A stretch of DNA of 64,000 nt from Paenibacillus sp. FSL M7-0420 (GTDB lineage: Bacteria; Bacillota; Bacilli; Paenibacillales; Paenibacillaceae). The position numbers and the translations under genes were made by a program. Below, piece after piece: positions 53,734-63,003 of this stretch (the stretch's first letter is position 1; each line of letters opens with the position of its first letter). The stretch lies in contig NZ_JBBOCJ010000001.1 of the NCBI RefSeq assembly GCF_038002345.1, positions 7,600,795-7,664,794 on the forward strand, written 5' to 3'. The notes below the pieces were generated by a model. It saw nothing but the letters and a program-made list of their open reading frames with translations. It had not been told where the DNA came from and did no database searches.

Positions 53734-54684
53734 ATGAGACAACTCATCGTCCGAAGGTTGCTGCAAACATTGCCGATGCTGTTTTTTGTATCGGTGGTCT
53801 GTTTTACCATGATTAAGCTGGCTCCGGGAGATCCGGTGCTGTCTTTCGTGACGCCCAATATGCACGCTGATGATATTGAGCGCATCCGCCATAATCTGGG
53901 GCTGGATAAGCCTGCTTATATCCAATATTTCATCTGGATCAAAGAGATGGTCCAGGGCAATTTCGGGTACTCGCTGGTCAATCACCAGCCTGTGCTGGAT
54001 CAGATTCTGGACCGCCTGCCCGCAACTGCGGGTCTGATGGGCAGCGCCATTGCCCTGGCCGTCCTGCTGGCCATTCCGCTGGGCCTCGTGGCCGGTGCGA
54101 ACCGCAACCGCTGGGTAGACAAGCTAATCAATTTTATCGCTTATATCGGCATCTCTATCCCCTTATTCTGGCTGGCGATCCTGCTGATGTATCTGTTCGC
54201 GATCAAGCTGCACCTGCTTCCAAGCATGGGCATGCGCACCATTGGTGTGGAATCGCCGCTGGATGTGCTGAAGCACGGGATATTGCCTTGTACGGTGCTG
54301 GCCTTCAGTTTCCTGTCCGGGTATGTACGTTATATTCGCTCCAGCACGATCGGACAGCTTAAGGAGGAGTATGTGCAGATCCAGTACGCTTTTGGCTCGA
54401 AGAAATCCACCATTCTGTTCCGGCATGTGCTGAAGCATGTACTGCTGCCGGTGATTACTCTGATCGGTATGTCGATGGGAGATCTGGTGGCCGGGGCGAT
54501 TGTTACGGAAACGGTGTTCTCCTGGCCGGGGATCGGCTCCCTGGGGATGACGGCGGTGAAGGGGATGGATTATCCTGTCATTATGGGAATTACCCTGTTC
54601 TCTTCCTTAATGCTGATCTTCGGTAATCTGGTGGCAGATATTCTTTACAGTGTTGTCGATCCAAGAATCAAACTGAAGGGGTGA
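53734..54684 (+). CDS. Peptide ABC transporter permease, DppB type
   Basis: The start is ATG 53734, after GGGAGA; the TTG at 53704 lies in the terminator. The 316-residue protein has an N-terminal 'MRQLIVRRLLQTLPMLFFVS' segment, six membrane spans and the EAA loop region with 'GSKKSTILFRHVLKHVLLPVI'. It pairs with the DppC-type protein encoded 4 bases later. Confidence 0.92.
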   Translation: MRQLIVRRLLQTLPMLFFVSVVCFTMIKLAPGDPVLSFVTPNMHADDIERIRHNLGLDKPAYIQYFIWIKEMVQGNFGYSLVNHQPVLDQILDRLPATAGLMGSAIALAVLLAIPLGLVAGANRNRWVDKLINFIAYIGISIPLFWLAILLMYLFAIKLHLLPSMGMRTIGVESPLDVLKHGILPCTVLAFSFLSGYVRYIRSSTIGQLKEEYVQIQYAFGSKKSTILFRHVLKHVLLPVITLIGMSMGDLVAGAIVTETVFSWPGIGSLGMTAVKGMDYPVIMGITLFSSLMLIFGNLVADILYSVVDPRIKLKG

Positions 54685-54688
54685 CCTC

Positions 54689-55534
54689 ATGAATCGCAGT
54701 AAATGGAAAAACTTGCAGTCCGAGCTGTTTACGAACGGTCTGGGTGTCGCTGCTCTTGTCATATTGACGGTGTTTACACTGGGGGCGGTCTTTGCCTTCC
54801 TGTCCGGTCATGATCCGAATGCCATGGATGCCATGGCCCGCCTGACGAAGCCCGGCGCCGCGCATCTGTTCGGCACCGATGATTATGGCCGCGACTATCT
54901 GTCCAGAGCCTTATACGGAGGCCGGGTCTCGCTGCTGGTCGGGTTTGCCTCCATGGTCGTAGCAACCTTTGTGGGTGTGCTGGTTGGGGTAATCAGCGGA
55001 TATTTCGGCGGCTGGATCGATAATCTGCTGATGAGGATGCTGGATATTATCATGTCGATCCCGTCCTTCCTGATCCTGCTGCTGCTCAGCGTCTATCTGA
55101 AGCCGAGTATCGGCAATCTGATCATTATTATTGCTCTCTTGATGTGGATGAATGTGGCCCGTGTCGTCCGCGCGGAGACCCTGACGATCAAGGAAAGGGA
55201 GTACGTGTTATATGCCAAAGCCTCGGGACAGAGTGCCTTCGGCATGATCTGGCGGCATATCCTTCCGGGGCTGGTACCAGTGATTATTGTAGGGGCGACG
55301 AATAATATTGCCTCGGCCATTATGATGGAATCGTCGCTCAGCTTCCTCGGCTTCGGGGTACAGCCCCCGAATGCCACGTGGGGGAGTATGCTGAACAGCG
55401 CACAGGGGTATATTGCCCAGGCGCCTTATCTGGCGCTGTTCCCCGGGCTGATGATCCTGTTTACCGTGCTGAGCTTCAATGTGCTGGGAGATATTGTGCG
55501 GGTCGGCTTTGAACCTAAGCTGATCCGAAGATAG
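54689..55534 (+). CDS. Peptide ABC transporter permease, DppC type
   Basis: The 281-residue protein has the family N-terminal part ending in 'HLFGTDDYGRDYLSRALYGG', six membrane spans and the EAA-type loop 'YVLYAKASGQSAFGMIWRHI'. It starts at ATG 54689 after AAGGGGTGA. It is the second channel subunit of the peptide importer. Confidence 0.92.
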   Translation: MNRSKWKNLQSELFTNGLGVAALVILTVFTLGAVFAFLSGHDPNAMDAMARLTKPGAAHLFGTDDYGRDYLSRALYGGRVSLLVGFASMVVATFVGVLVGVISGYFGGWIDNLLMRMLDIIMSIPSFLILLLLSVYLKPSIGNLIIIIALLMWMNVARVVRAETLTIKEREYVLYAKASGQSAFGMIWRHILPGLVPVIIVGATNNIASAIMMESSLSFLGFGVQPPNATWGSMLNSAQGYIAQAPYLALFPGLMILFTVLSFNVLGDIVRVGFEPKLIRR

Positions 55535-55548
55535 GAGGGCTTAACATC

Positions 55549-56559
55549 ATGACTGAACGGCTGCTGACTGTTGAGAATTTACAGGTTTCCTTCGCTACCC
55601 GGGACGGGGAGAATCAGGCCGTCCGTGGAGTTAGCTTCCATATTGATGCGGGTGAGACCGTAGGCATTGTCGGAGAATCCGGCAGCGGCAAAAGCGTTAC
55701 AGCCAAGGCGGTCATGTCACTGATCACACCGCCGGGGCATATGACTGCCGGGAAGCTGGAGTTCCGCGGCAAGAGCCTGAAGGGGCTTACGGAGAAGCAG
55801 TGGCGGTCCTTGCGGGGCAACCGGATTGCGATGGTCTTCCAGGACCCGATGACCTCGCTGAACCCGGTCAAGCGAATCGGCCAGCAATTGACAGAGGTTA
55901 TCCGCAGACACCGGGGACTGGATAAAACGGCTGCGTATACCGAAGCGGCGGAGCTTCTCCGCCAGGTCGGCATCCGTGATCCGGAGCAGCGGCTGAAGCA
56001 ATATCCGCATGAATTCAGCGGAGGGATGCGCCAGCGGGTGATGATCGCGATGGCGCTCTCCTGCCGCCCGGAGCTGCTGATTGCCGATGAGCCTACCACC
56101 GCGCTGGATGCGACCATCCAGGCGCAGATCCTCGATCTGTTCAAAGAGCTGAAGGAACGGGGAGATACAGCGGTTGCGCTTATCACCCATGATCTGGGAG
56201 TAGTAGCCCAGGTCTGCACGCGCGTCATTGTCATGTATGGCGGACTGGTTATGGAGGAGGGGACGGTGCAGGATATCTTCTACCGGCCTCAGCATCCGTA
56301 TACGCAGGGCTTGCTGCGTTCCATACCGAAGCGCGGCGGCGGTGAACGTGAGCGGCTGATTCCGATCGAGGGCACACCGCCCGATCTGCTGAATCCCCCG
56401 CCCGGCTGCCCGTTCATGGACCGTTGTCCGCATGCCTTCGCCCGCTGCAGTGAACGTCCTCCGGTAGTCGAATTTGCACCGGGGCACCGCTCGATGTGCT
56501 GGCTGACCGAAGATACAGAAGAGAAGACAGCAGTTACAGCGGGGAGGGATTTCACTTGA
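55549..56559 (+). CDS. Peptide ABC transporter ATPase, DppD type
   Basis: The 336-residue ATPase has Walker A 'GESGSGKS' near 42, the signature 'EFSGGMRQRVMIAMAL', Walker B 'LLIADEPTTALD' and the C-terminal OppD/F-type extension 'GCPFMDRCPHAFARC' with Cys residues that may bind an iron-sulfur cluster in this family. It starts after GGAGGGC. It overlaps the next gene by TTGA. Confidence 0.92.
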   Translation: MTERLLTVENLQVSFATRDGENQAVRGVSFHIDAGETVGIVGESGSGKSVTAKAVMSLITPPGHMTAGKLEFRGKSLKGLTEKQWRSLRGNRIAMVFQDPMTSLNPVKRIGQQLTEVIRRHRGLDKTAAYTEAAELLRQVGIRDPEQRLKQYPHEFSGGMRQRVMIAMALSCRPELLIADEPTTALDATIQAQILDLFKELKERGDTAVALITHDLGVVAQVCTRVIVMYGGLVMEEGTVQDIFYRPQHPYTQGLLRSIPKRGGGERERLIPIEGTPPDLLNPPPGCPFMDRCPHAFARCSERPPVVEFAPGHRSMCWLTEDTEEKTAVTAGRDFT

Positions 56560-57473
56560 GCGAGCGCAAGGTGCTTGTAGAGGTTAACAATCTGAAGAAG
56601 CATTTCCCGGGGGGCAAGGATCTGCGCGGACGGGATAAGGGTGTACTTAAGGCTGTGGATGGGGTCAGCTTCCAGATTCGTCAGGGCGAGACCTTTGGAT
56701 TGGTTGGTGAATCCGGGAGCGGCAAGTCCACGGTCGGGCGCTGTCTGCTCCGTTTGTACGATTATACGGACGGCGAAGTGTTCTACGACGGGCATCCGCT
56801 AGGCAAGCTGGGCGAGAAAGGGCTGAAGCCCTTCCGCAGGCGGATTCAATCGATTTTCCAGGACCCGTATTCCTCGCTTAATCCAAGCCTGAATGTACTC
56901 GAGCTGATCAGTGAGCCGATGCGGATTCACGGTCTCTATCCGGGCGAAGAGCGCAAGGAAGCGGTGGCGGAGCTGCTGGAGAAGGTGGGGCTGAAGCGGG
57001 AGCATCTGTACCGCTTCCCCCATGAATTCAGCGGCGGGCAACGCCAGCGGATCTCCATTGCACGGGCGCTGTCGGTCCGGCCCGAGTTCGTCGTCTGCGA
57101 TGAGCCCATCTCTGCGCTGGATGTCTCTGTCCAGGCCCAGGTCGTTAATATGCTGGAGGATCTGCAAGCCGAGTTCGGGCTGACCTATCTGTTCATCGCC
57201 CATGATCTGTCGATGGTCCGTCATATTGCCGACCGGATCGGCGTGATGTACGGCGGCCGGCTGGTGGAGGTGGCTCCAAGCGATGAGCTGTATGATCATC
57301 CGCTCCATCCATACACCAGAGCACTGCTCTCCTCCATTCTGGAGACAGACCCGATGAAGGCCAGCCGCAGAATCCAGCTGGAGGCTTACCCGGCTGTGCG
57401 CGGGACAGAGGAAGCCGCTGCACTGCGGGAAGTGAGTCCCGGACATTATGTGGCCGGGGAATATGCAGACTAA
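56556..57473 (+). CDS. Peptide ABC transporter ATPase, DppF type
   Basis: The start is TTG 56556, with GGGGAGGG 8 bases upstream; longer starts lie inside dppD-like. Walker A 'GESGSGKST' near 55, signature 'EFSGGQRQRISIARAL', Walker B 'FVVCDEPISALD'. It forms the ATPase pair with the DppD-type subunit. The C-terminal Cys-rich segment of the DppD partner is absent here. It is the last gene of the five-gene importer. Confidence 0.92.
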   Translation: MSERKVLVEVNNLKKHFPGGKDLRGRDKGVLKAVDGVSFQIRQGETFGLVGESGSGKSTVGRCLLRLYDYTDGEVFYDGHPLGKLGEKGLKPFRRRIQSIFQDPYSSLNPSLNVLELISEPMRIHGLYPGEERKEAVAELLEKVGLKREHLYRFPHEFSGGQRQRISIARALSVRPEFVVCDEPISALDVSVQAQVVNMLEDLQAEFGLTYLFIAHDLSMVRHIADRIGVMYGGRLVEVAPSDELYDHPLHPYTRALLSSILETDPMKASRRIQLEAYPAVRGTEEAAALREVSPGHYVAGEYAD

Positions 57474-57526
57474 TGCTGTGAACGAATCTTAGGAGATACA
57501 CATCTGTGAATCAAGGAGGAGATACA

Positions 57527-57973
57527 ATGACAATACCGACTAGCAAGGTCAAATTATCACAATGGGATGCCCTTCTGCTGGAATCGCTTCGCGCGCTGTC
57601 CGGATCTGACGAAGAGCTGCTGCGTAGAGTGAGCGAAGGGGATCTGCCAGCCGATGAGAGTAAATACGAGTTCGATTACGGGCAGTTGTCTGTCCTTGCA
57701 GAGGAACAGCCGGAGGGACTCCGCCGGGCGGTTCTGGAAGGCTACCAGATTAAATACAATACCATCCGCGGCATCCGCAGCTGGATAGAGGTTGCGCTGG
57801 GGATTGAAGCGAAGCTGGAGCTTGCGGAGGGGCAGGAAGCGGTGGAAGCGGAATTCACGGAGGCTGAACGCGAACGGCTGGAGGATGTATTGTCTTACGG
57901 CTGGGCGGTCACAGGCGGGCCTGCCGGGGACGGCAGTACCGGAACGTACCGGATCGAGCCGATTCAGCGCTAG
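57527..57973 (+). CDS. Hypothetical acidic helical protein
   Basis: ATG 57527 has AAGGAGGA 6 bases upstream; an in-frame GTG seven codons earlier lacks a site. The 148-residue product is acidic and helical, with a short variable tail. No family is recognised. It lies 53 bases after the peptide importer and may be in the same transcript. Confidence 0.6.
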   Translation: MTIPTSKVKLSQWDALLLESLRALSGSDEELLRRVSEGDLPADESKYEFDYGQLSVLAEEQPEGLRRAVLEGYQIKYNTIRGIRSWIEVALGIEAKLELAEGQEAVEAEFTEAERERLEDVLSYGWAVTGGPAGDGSTGTYRIEPIQR

Positions 57974-57992
57974 AATCTGATAAGGGAAAGCC

Positions 57993-58026
57993 ACAACAGC
58001 CGCTCCAAGAATGGGAGCGGCTGTTT
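57993..58026. terminator. Bidirectional terminator between convergent genes
   Basis: ACAGCCGCTCC pairs with GGGAGCGGCTGT around AAGAAT, between the hypothetical gene and the SDR gene. Confidence 0.85.
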
Positions 58027-58030
58027 ACAT

Positions 58031-58870
58031 TTACATATTCAACTGAATTCTGCGCGTGCTTAGTACGCCTTCCAGTCCGGTAGGGTCAGTGCTGACCTTG
58101 CGGGCAACGAAGGCTTCGGCCCGCTCCGAGGTGCGCAGGCGCAGCGGCTTGGTCTCAAGCTGTACCAGCTCCCACATAACCTCCGCTACGGATTCTGCAC
58201 TCTGCGGCTCCACATTCCGCTCCAGGAAGGCCGCTCTATAAGCATCCAGAATCGGCTTGTACTCGTCTTCCAGAACGCCGCCGGTGCTGGCGACATGCCC
58301 CATTACGGTTGAATTGAACTCCGTAGCAATCGCTCCTGGCTCCAGCAGGGTGATATCGATATTGAACTGCGGCTTGTAATAGGTGGCGAGACTCTCCAGC
58401 AGCCCTTCCACTGCGAATTTGCTGGCGCAGTACACCTCGTTCATCGGCTGCCCGACCAGTCCGCCGACACTGGAGGTCGCTACAATATGGGCGTAGCCCG
58501 TCTTTTGCAGCAGCGGCAGTGCAGCCCGGATCGTATGCATGACCCCGTACACGTTGGTATTGAAGACATCCTCGATCTCAGGGAACGGCGCCTGTCCAAG
58601 CGCTCTCAGGTAGCCGAATCCGGCATTGCAGAATAATAGATCCAGCTTGCCTTGCTCCGCTTCTATCCGGTCAATAACCTGCTGAATACTCTCCGGCTGT
58701 GTCACTTCCAGCTCTACGAACTTCAGACCCTCCACATTCTGGTACAGCTCCTGTTCACGCTTCAGATGGCGGGTTCCGGCATAGACCGTCCAGCCCTCAT
58801 GGGCGAACTTCAGTGCAGTGGCAAGGCCGATGCCGGAGGATGCTCCGGTGATACAGATTACTTTGTTCAT
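58031..58870 (-). CDS. Short-chain dehydrogenase/reductase
   Basis: The start is ATG 58870 (MNKVICITG), after GGAGG; an ATG 11 codons earlier has no site. The Rossmann motif 'TGASSGIG' lies at residues 8-15, 'NAGFG' near 88, and the catalytic 'YCASK' near 150, with Ser in 'ATSSVGG'. It is a classical SDR of about 280 residues using NAD(P)H. The C-terminal extension is typical of the ketoreductase-like subgroup. The substrate is unknown. Confidence 0.9.
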   Translation of the reverse strand: MNKVICITGASSGIGLATALKFAHEGWTVYAGTRHLKREQELYQNVEGLKFVELEVTQPESIQQVIDRIEAEQGKLDLLFCNAGFGYLRALGQAPFPEIEDVFNTNVYGVMHTIRAALPLLQKTGYAHIVATSSVGGLVGQPMNEVYCASKFAVEGLLESLATYYKPQFNIDITLLEPGAIATEFNSTVMGHVASTGGVLEDEYKPILDAYRAAFLERNVEPQSAESVAEVMWELVQLETKPLRLRTSERAEAFVARKVSTDPTGLEGVLSTRRIQLNM

Positions 58871-59105
58871 ACCAGCTTTCGCCTCCATTAGTTTGAACTT
58901 CATTGATTTGGACCTGTTGACAAAGGTATAAATGTTCCAGTTTTGCCCACATTATAGCATATAGTAATAGAGCTTCCTGTAAATCGACATAAAGTTCGTG
59001 GTTTCGCGCGAATTGGGCGATGCCAAAGTTGCTATAATTGTTTTCAGTACGGTACACTATAATAAAAATCTTATCTGTCAGCGAATGGAGAGGAACAAGG
59101 GAACA

Positions 59106-60140
59106 ATGGAAGTATTCAAGCGTTATGTCGCCAATTTAACAGTCCGGCGCTTCTTGATTCTGGGATTGATTGGACTGCTGCTGTACAGTATCAGGGATAT
59201 GCTGAATCTGGTGCTGCTGACCTTCCTGATCGCTTATGTGATGAACAGCTTTCAGGTGCTATTGAGCAAGCGGATCGGCAAATTTGTGAAGGTGAACAGC
59301 AAGGTCATCATTATTATATTGTATTTGGCGCTGATTAGCATGATTGTATTGGCACTCGTCAAATATCTGCCCAAGGTGTTCTCACAGATCAAGCAGTTAA
59401 CTACATTTCTCGGCACATTAACCTCCGAAGATATTCCGCAGAATGAGATTATGCAGTATTTATTCAAAGAGATCAAGGAGCTTAACTACCAGAGCTATTT
59501 GAATCAGGGGATCGAATATATCTTCAAAATCAGCAACTGGGGCACCACCTTCGTCCTGTCCACGATTCTAAGCCTTGTCTTCATTCTGGAGAAGAACCGG
59601 ATCGTCAGCTTCACCTCCCGCCTGAGAGACAGCAAAATCTCGTGGTTCTATGTGGAGCTGGAGTATTTCGGCAGAAAATTCATCTCCTCCTTCGGCAAGG
59701 TCATTGAAGCACAGATTCTGATTGCGCTGTTCAATACTTTGTTTACCGTGGTCGGGCTGTGGGTGCTTGGTTTCTTTTTCGAGCCATTCCCGTATCTGTT
59801 CGCCCTCTCCATTATGATCTTCATGCTCAGCCTGATTCCGGTCGTCGGCTTTGTCATTTCGCTGATTCCGCTGTGCATTATCGGCTATAACACGGGCGGA
59901 CTGATGCTGACGATCAACATTCTGGTGATGATTGCCCTGTTACATGTCATAGAGGGCTACTTCCTCAACCCGAAGCTGATGTCTTCCAAGATGAACCTGC
60001 CGATGTTCTACACGCTCGTAGTGCTGTTGTTCTCTGAGCATTATATCGGGGTATGGGGACTGATTCTCGGGATTCCAATCTTCGTCTTTTTCCTGGATAT
60101 TCTGGATATCAGCCGGGACAATAAGCCTTCGCTGGAATGA
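59106..60140 (+). CDS. AI-2E family transporter
   Basis: The start is ATG 59106; ATG 59085 is possible. The 344-residue protein has eight predicted membrane segments and the family's C-terminal block 'LIPVVGFVISLIPLC...' with 'IEGYFLNPKLMSSKMNLP' as a landmark. AI-2E proteins are secondary carriers; named for autoinducer export, they are also linked to Na+/H+ exchange, so the substrate is not certain. It stands alone between two terminators. Confidence 0.88.
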   Translation: MEVFKRYVANLTVRRFLILGLIGLLLYSIRDMLNLVLLTFLIAYVMNSFQVLLSKRIGKFVKVNSKVIIIILYLALISMIVLALVKYLPKVFSQIKQLTTFLGTLTSEDIPQNEIMQYLFKEIKELNYQSYLNQGIEYIFKISNWGTTFVLSTILSLVFILEKNRIVSFTSRLRDSKISWFYVELEYFGRKFISSFGKVIEAQILIALFNTLFTVVGLWVLGFFFEPFPYLFALSIMIFMLSLIPVVGFVISLIPLCIIGYNTGGLMLTINILVMIALLHVIEGYFLNPKLMSSKMNLPMFYTLVVLLFSEHYIGVWGLILGIPIFVFFLDILDISRDNKPSLE

Positions 60141-60187
60141 TAGACCGGGCTGGATAAACTGTAAGCAATAGCAACGTATACACGTAT

Positions 60188-60233
60188 ATAGGCGATATTC
60201 AACCTGCTGAAGGTTCGGGTATCGCCTATTTTC
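60188..60233 (+). terminator. Intrinsic terminator after AI-2E gene
   Basis: ATAGGCGATA pairs with TATCGCCTAT around an inner AACCT/AGGTT stem, then TTTTC. Confidence 0.75.
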
Positions 60234-60259
60234 ATATTAAGCATTGGAGGAGACATAAG

Positions 60260-61276
60260 ATGATCAGATATCCAGTATTAGAAGCAGAAGCCGTTATTGG
60301 TGTAACTGCACCCTCATCAGGAGTGGGAGAGGAGCTTCGTGAACTGCTTGAGCTGGCTGTAGAACGGCTGCAAAAAAGAGGGTACAGCGTAGTATGCGGA
60401 CCGACAGCGTGGACACAGGAGAAGGCTAAATCGGCCCCGGCTGCTGTACGTGCCGCTGAATTCAACGCGATGATGGCCGATGAGTCCATCGGACTCATCG
60501 TGCCTCCCTGGGGCGGGGAGCTGCTGATCGAGATGCTGGAGCAGGTGGATTTCAGCAAGATGAAGTGTAAATGGATTCTCGGGTATTCCGATATCAGTGT
60601 GCTGCTGCTGGCTGTCACGCTGAAGACGGGGATTGCCACTGCCCATGGCACGAACTTCATTGATCTGCGGGGGGGACAGACAGACCCGACCACAGCCATG
60701 TGGGACAAGGTATTATCTACACCAAGCGGCGGTTCTGTCATTCAGCAATCCTCACAGCAATACCAGCTGGAATGGGGAGGCGGAGAGCCTTCGCCCCATG
60801 TGTTCAATCTTACGGAAGCGACGAGCTGGAAGACGGTGGGTAACCAGACTATCACCATGCAGGGCCGCCTGCTGGGCGGCTGCATTGATGTCATCCGTCA
60901 TCTGATCGGCACGCCGTATGGAGAGGTACGGCATTTCCAGCAGCACTATATCCATAATGAGCCGATTCTGTGGTACTTAGAGAACTGTGAGCTGTCCGTG
61001 ACCGACCTGCGCCGCTCCCTGGTGCAGATGAAGCTGGCGGGCTGGTTCGAGCATTGCAGCGGACTTATGTTCGGCCGGAGCGCGGCTAACCGCCCTATGG
61101 ACGGGTACACCGTAGAGGATGTCTACCAGGAGCTGGCCGATGAGCTGGGCCTGCCGGTCACATACGACATCGACTGCGGACATCTGCCGCCGCAGGTTAC
61201 TTTGATCAACGGGGCCTATGCAGAGGTAGAGGTTGGAGAGGGCAGGGGAACGGTGACGCAGTACTTCCGGGATTAG
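60260..61276 (+). CDS. S66-family peptidase (LD-carboxypeptidase/MccF-like)
   Basis: The 338-residue protein has the S66 fold: N-terminal 'IGVTAPSSG', the nucleophile elbow 'GYSDISVLL' (Ser near 116) and the C-terminal Glu/His elements, with His in 'DIDCGHLPPQ'. Members cut LD bonds in peptidoglycan or remove acyl-sulfamoyl adenylate warheads (MccF). It has no signal peptide, which favours a cytoplasmic recycling or detoxification role. It starts at ATG after GGAGGAG. Confidence 0.88.
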   Translation: MIRYPVLEAEAVIGVTAPSSGVGEELRELLELAVERLQKRGYSVVCGPTAWTQEKAKSAPAAVRAAEFNAMMADESIGLIVPPWGGELLIEMLEQVDFSKMKCKWILGYSDISVLLLAVTLKTGIATAHGTNFIDLRGGQTDPTTAMWDKVLSTPSGGSVIQQSSQQYQLEWGGGEPSPHVFNLTEATSWKTVGNQTITMQGRLLGGCIDVIRHLIGTPYGEVRHFQQHYIHNEPILWYLENCELSVTDLRRSLVQMKLAGWFEHCSGLMFGRSAANRPMDGYTVEDVYQELADELGLPVTYDIDCGHLPPQVTLINGAYAEVEVGEGRGTVTQYFRD

Positions 61277-61358
61277 AGAAACATTAGTATGATGCTCGTG
61301 CTGACTCTAATTTCCACTCTTCTCATACCATAATCAGTCCGCTCTTAAACAGGTATAT

Positions 61359-61371
61359 TCGTCATATATAA
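61359..61371 (+). promoter_or_regulatory. Possible promoter of degV-like gene
   Basis: A TATAAT box in TCATATATAATG near 61365, with TTAAAC about 16 bases upstream. A second TATAAT at about 61453 has a weak -35. Which is used is not clear. Confidence 0.35.
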
Positions 61372-61526
61372 TGTGAATTTATGTCGAATTTAGTTGAAAA
61401 AAAGTGCTGGGATTATTCAAGGAATGCGCTACGCAGGCTTGGCATCCTGTATAATTTATGAATATACAGACAGCCATAGCTGCCGATTTCTGAGCAGTGA
61501 ATCCCTCACGAAAGAGAGTAGTGACT

Positions 61527-62411
61527 ATGAAATCCATCGCCTGGGTAACTGACAGCACCAGCACCATTGATTCTGAATTCGCCAAGAATAACCATGTGTA
61601 TATCGTTCCCCTCCGTCTAATCGTCAATAATGAATGTTATAAAGAAAATATAGATATTAACGCCGATCAGTTCTATGAGAAAATGCGGCAGCATGACAAG
61701 GTAGGCAGCTCCCAGCCGCCGATTGGCGAGTTCGTGGAATTGTACGAGCGTCTGAAGGAAGAGTATGACGAGATTATTGCGATCCACTGTTCCTCCGAGC
61801 TTAGCGGGACCTTCAACACCTCGATGCAGGCAGCGGATATCGCTGAAGTGAACGTAATTGGTATCGATTCCAAAGTAGGCGCGTACCCGATCCGTGAGAT
61901 GCTTCTGCGCGGTATTCACTGGCAACAGGCAGGCTGCTCTGCGCAGGAGATCAAGAACAGAATTGATAATATCATTGAGGAAATGTCCTTCTATATTATC
62001 CCTGCCAGCCTGAGCCAGCTGCACCGCAGCGGACGGCTCTCCGGATCTCAGTTCCTCCTCGGCCAGCTGATGCGGATTCATCTGCTTTTGAGGTTCGATG
62101 AGGGCAAAATTGTCGTCGCCGATAAAATACGTACCTTCAAGAAGACAAAGCAAAAGCTGCTGGAGACCATCCACGAGGAAATCGGCCGCTTCCAGGATGT
62201 ATGTATCATGCACGCCAACAATAGAGAAGAGGCACTGAGCCTGGAGTGGGCCATTAAGGCCATGTCTCCTTCGGTGCGTACAGAAATAATGACCTTTGTC
62301 CCGGTGGTAGGTGCTCATATGGGCGAGGGAACACTGGCGCTGTCTTGGATTAACCGAACGGCCCTGAATAGTATTGATGCTGAGGAGGAAGTGCTGGAGT
62401 CTGTGCTCTAG
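61527..62411 (+). CDS. DegV-family fatty-acid-binding protein
   Basis: The start is ATG 61527, after GAAAGAGAG. The 294-residue protein has the DegV fold: 'IAWVTDSTSTI' at the start, 'GSSQPPIGEF' near 60, 'HCSSELSGTF' near 88, 'SQLHRSGRLSGSQF' near 165. In Firmicutes such proteins (FakB) bind exogenous fatty acids for phosphorylation by FakA. No fakA lies near. It precedes a hypothetical gene by 15 bases. Confidence 0.9.
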   Translation: MKSIAWVTDSTSTIDSEFAKNNHVYIVPLRLIVNNECYKENIDINADQFYEKMRQHDKVGSSQPPIGEFVELYERLKEEYDEIIAIHCSSELSGTFNTSMQAADIAEVNVIGIDSKVGAYPIREMLLRGIHWQQAGCSAQEIKNRIDNIIEEMSFYIIPASLSQLHRSGRLSGSQFLLGQLMRIHLLLRFDEGKIVVADKIRTFKKTKQKLLETIHEEIGRFQDVCIMHANNREEALSLEWAIKAMSPSVRTEIMTFVPVVGAHMGEGTLALSWINRTALNSIDAEEEVLESVL

Positions 62412-62426
62412 AAAAGGAGCGGAACG

Positions 62427-62963
62427 ATGTTCTTATATCATTACTATGATGCATCTGTGGGTCCGTTTGTCAGCCTATCCGATTTGCCGGGCGATCAGGC
62501 GAGGGCCGTGCTGGAGACGATTAAGCAGACCAAGCCCAAGGCTCAGAGCGCCCAAAGAAACGATAAGTATATAGACAATCGGCGGAACTGCGAGAGCATC
62601 ATCCGGGCGGAATTTATTCGTAAAGGCGGTCTTGTCCAGCGGTCCTCCCCGCATTATATGGTAGTTGAACACAGTCCGTGGCTAAGCACTTGGTTCGAGA
62701 ATGGCGCATTCCTTAAGATCCCGGTTGAGGAATTTGATGTGAACACGATTTCTTTTACCTATGGGGACTCCATGCCGACCTTCAGCCCGCTGATTAACGA
62801 TGGCAAAGAGTATAGGCACACTCTGTATACCTATCCCGAGATTGTGAGCATCATTGACAAGTACGGGTTACCGCAGCATTGGAACAATGACGGAAGATAC
62901 GGCCCCGAGCGGTACGTCGAAGCGCATGTCTGGAGCGATGAGGCGGTTGATCGGTACCGGTGA
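62427..62963 (+). CDS. Conserved hypothetical protein
   Basis: The 178-residue protein starts at ATG 62427, after AAAGGAG. It is aromatic- and His-rich, without signal peptide or membrane segment. I do not recognise a family; sequence features such as 'YDASVGPFVSLSDLPGDQA' and 'AHVWSDEAVDRYR' suggest a small enzyme-like or binding domain. It is probably co-transcribed with the DegV-type gene. Confidence 0.65.
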   Translation: MFLYHYYDASVGPFVSLSDLPGDQARAVLETIKQTKPKAQSAQRNDKYIDNRRNCESIIRAEFIRKGGLVQRSSPHYMVVEHSPWLSTWFENGAFLKIPVEEFDVNTISFTYGDSMPTFSPLINDGKEYRHTLYTYPEIVSIIDKYGLPQHWNNDGRYGPERYVEAHVWSDEAVDRYR

Positions 62964-62967
62964 AGGG

Positions 62968-62999
62968 AAGAGCCAGCCCACATGGGACTGGCTCTTCTG
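62968..62999. terminator. Bidirectional terminator between hypothetical gene and Rpn remnant
   Basis: AAGAGCCAG-CCC and GGGA-CTGGCTCTT form a stem around ACAT, five bases after the stop. Confidence 0.8.
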
Positions 63000-63003
63000 T
63001 ATG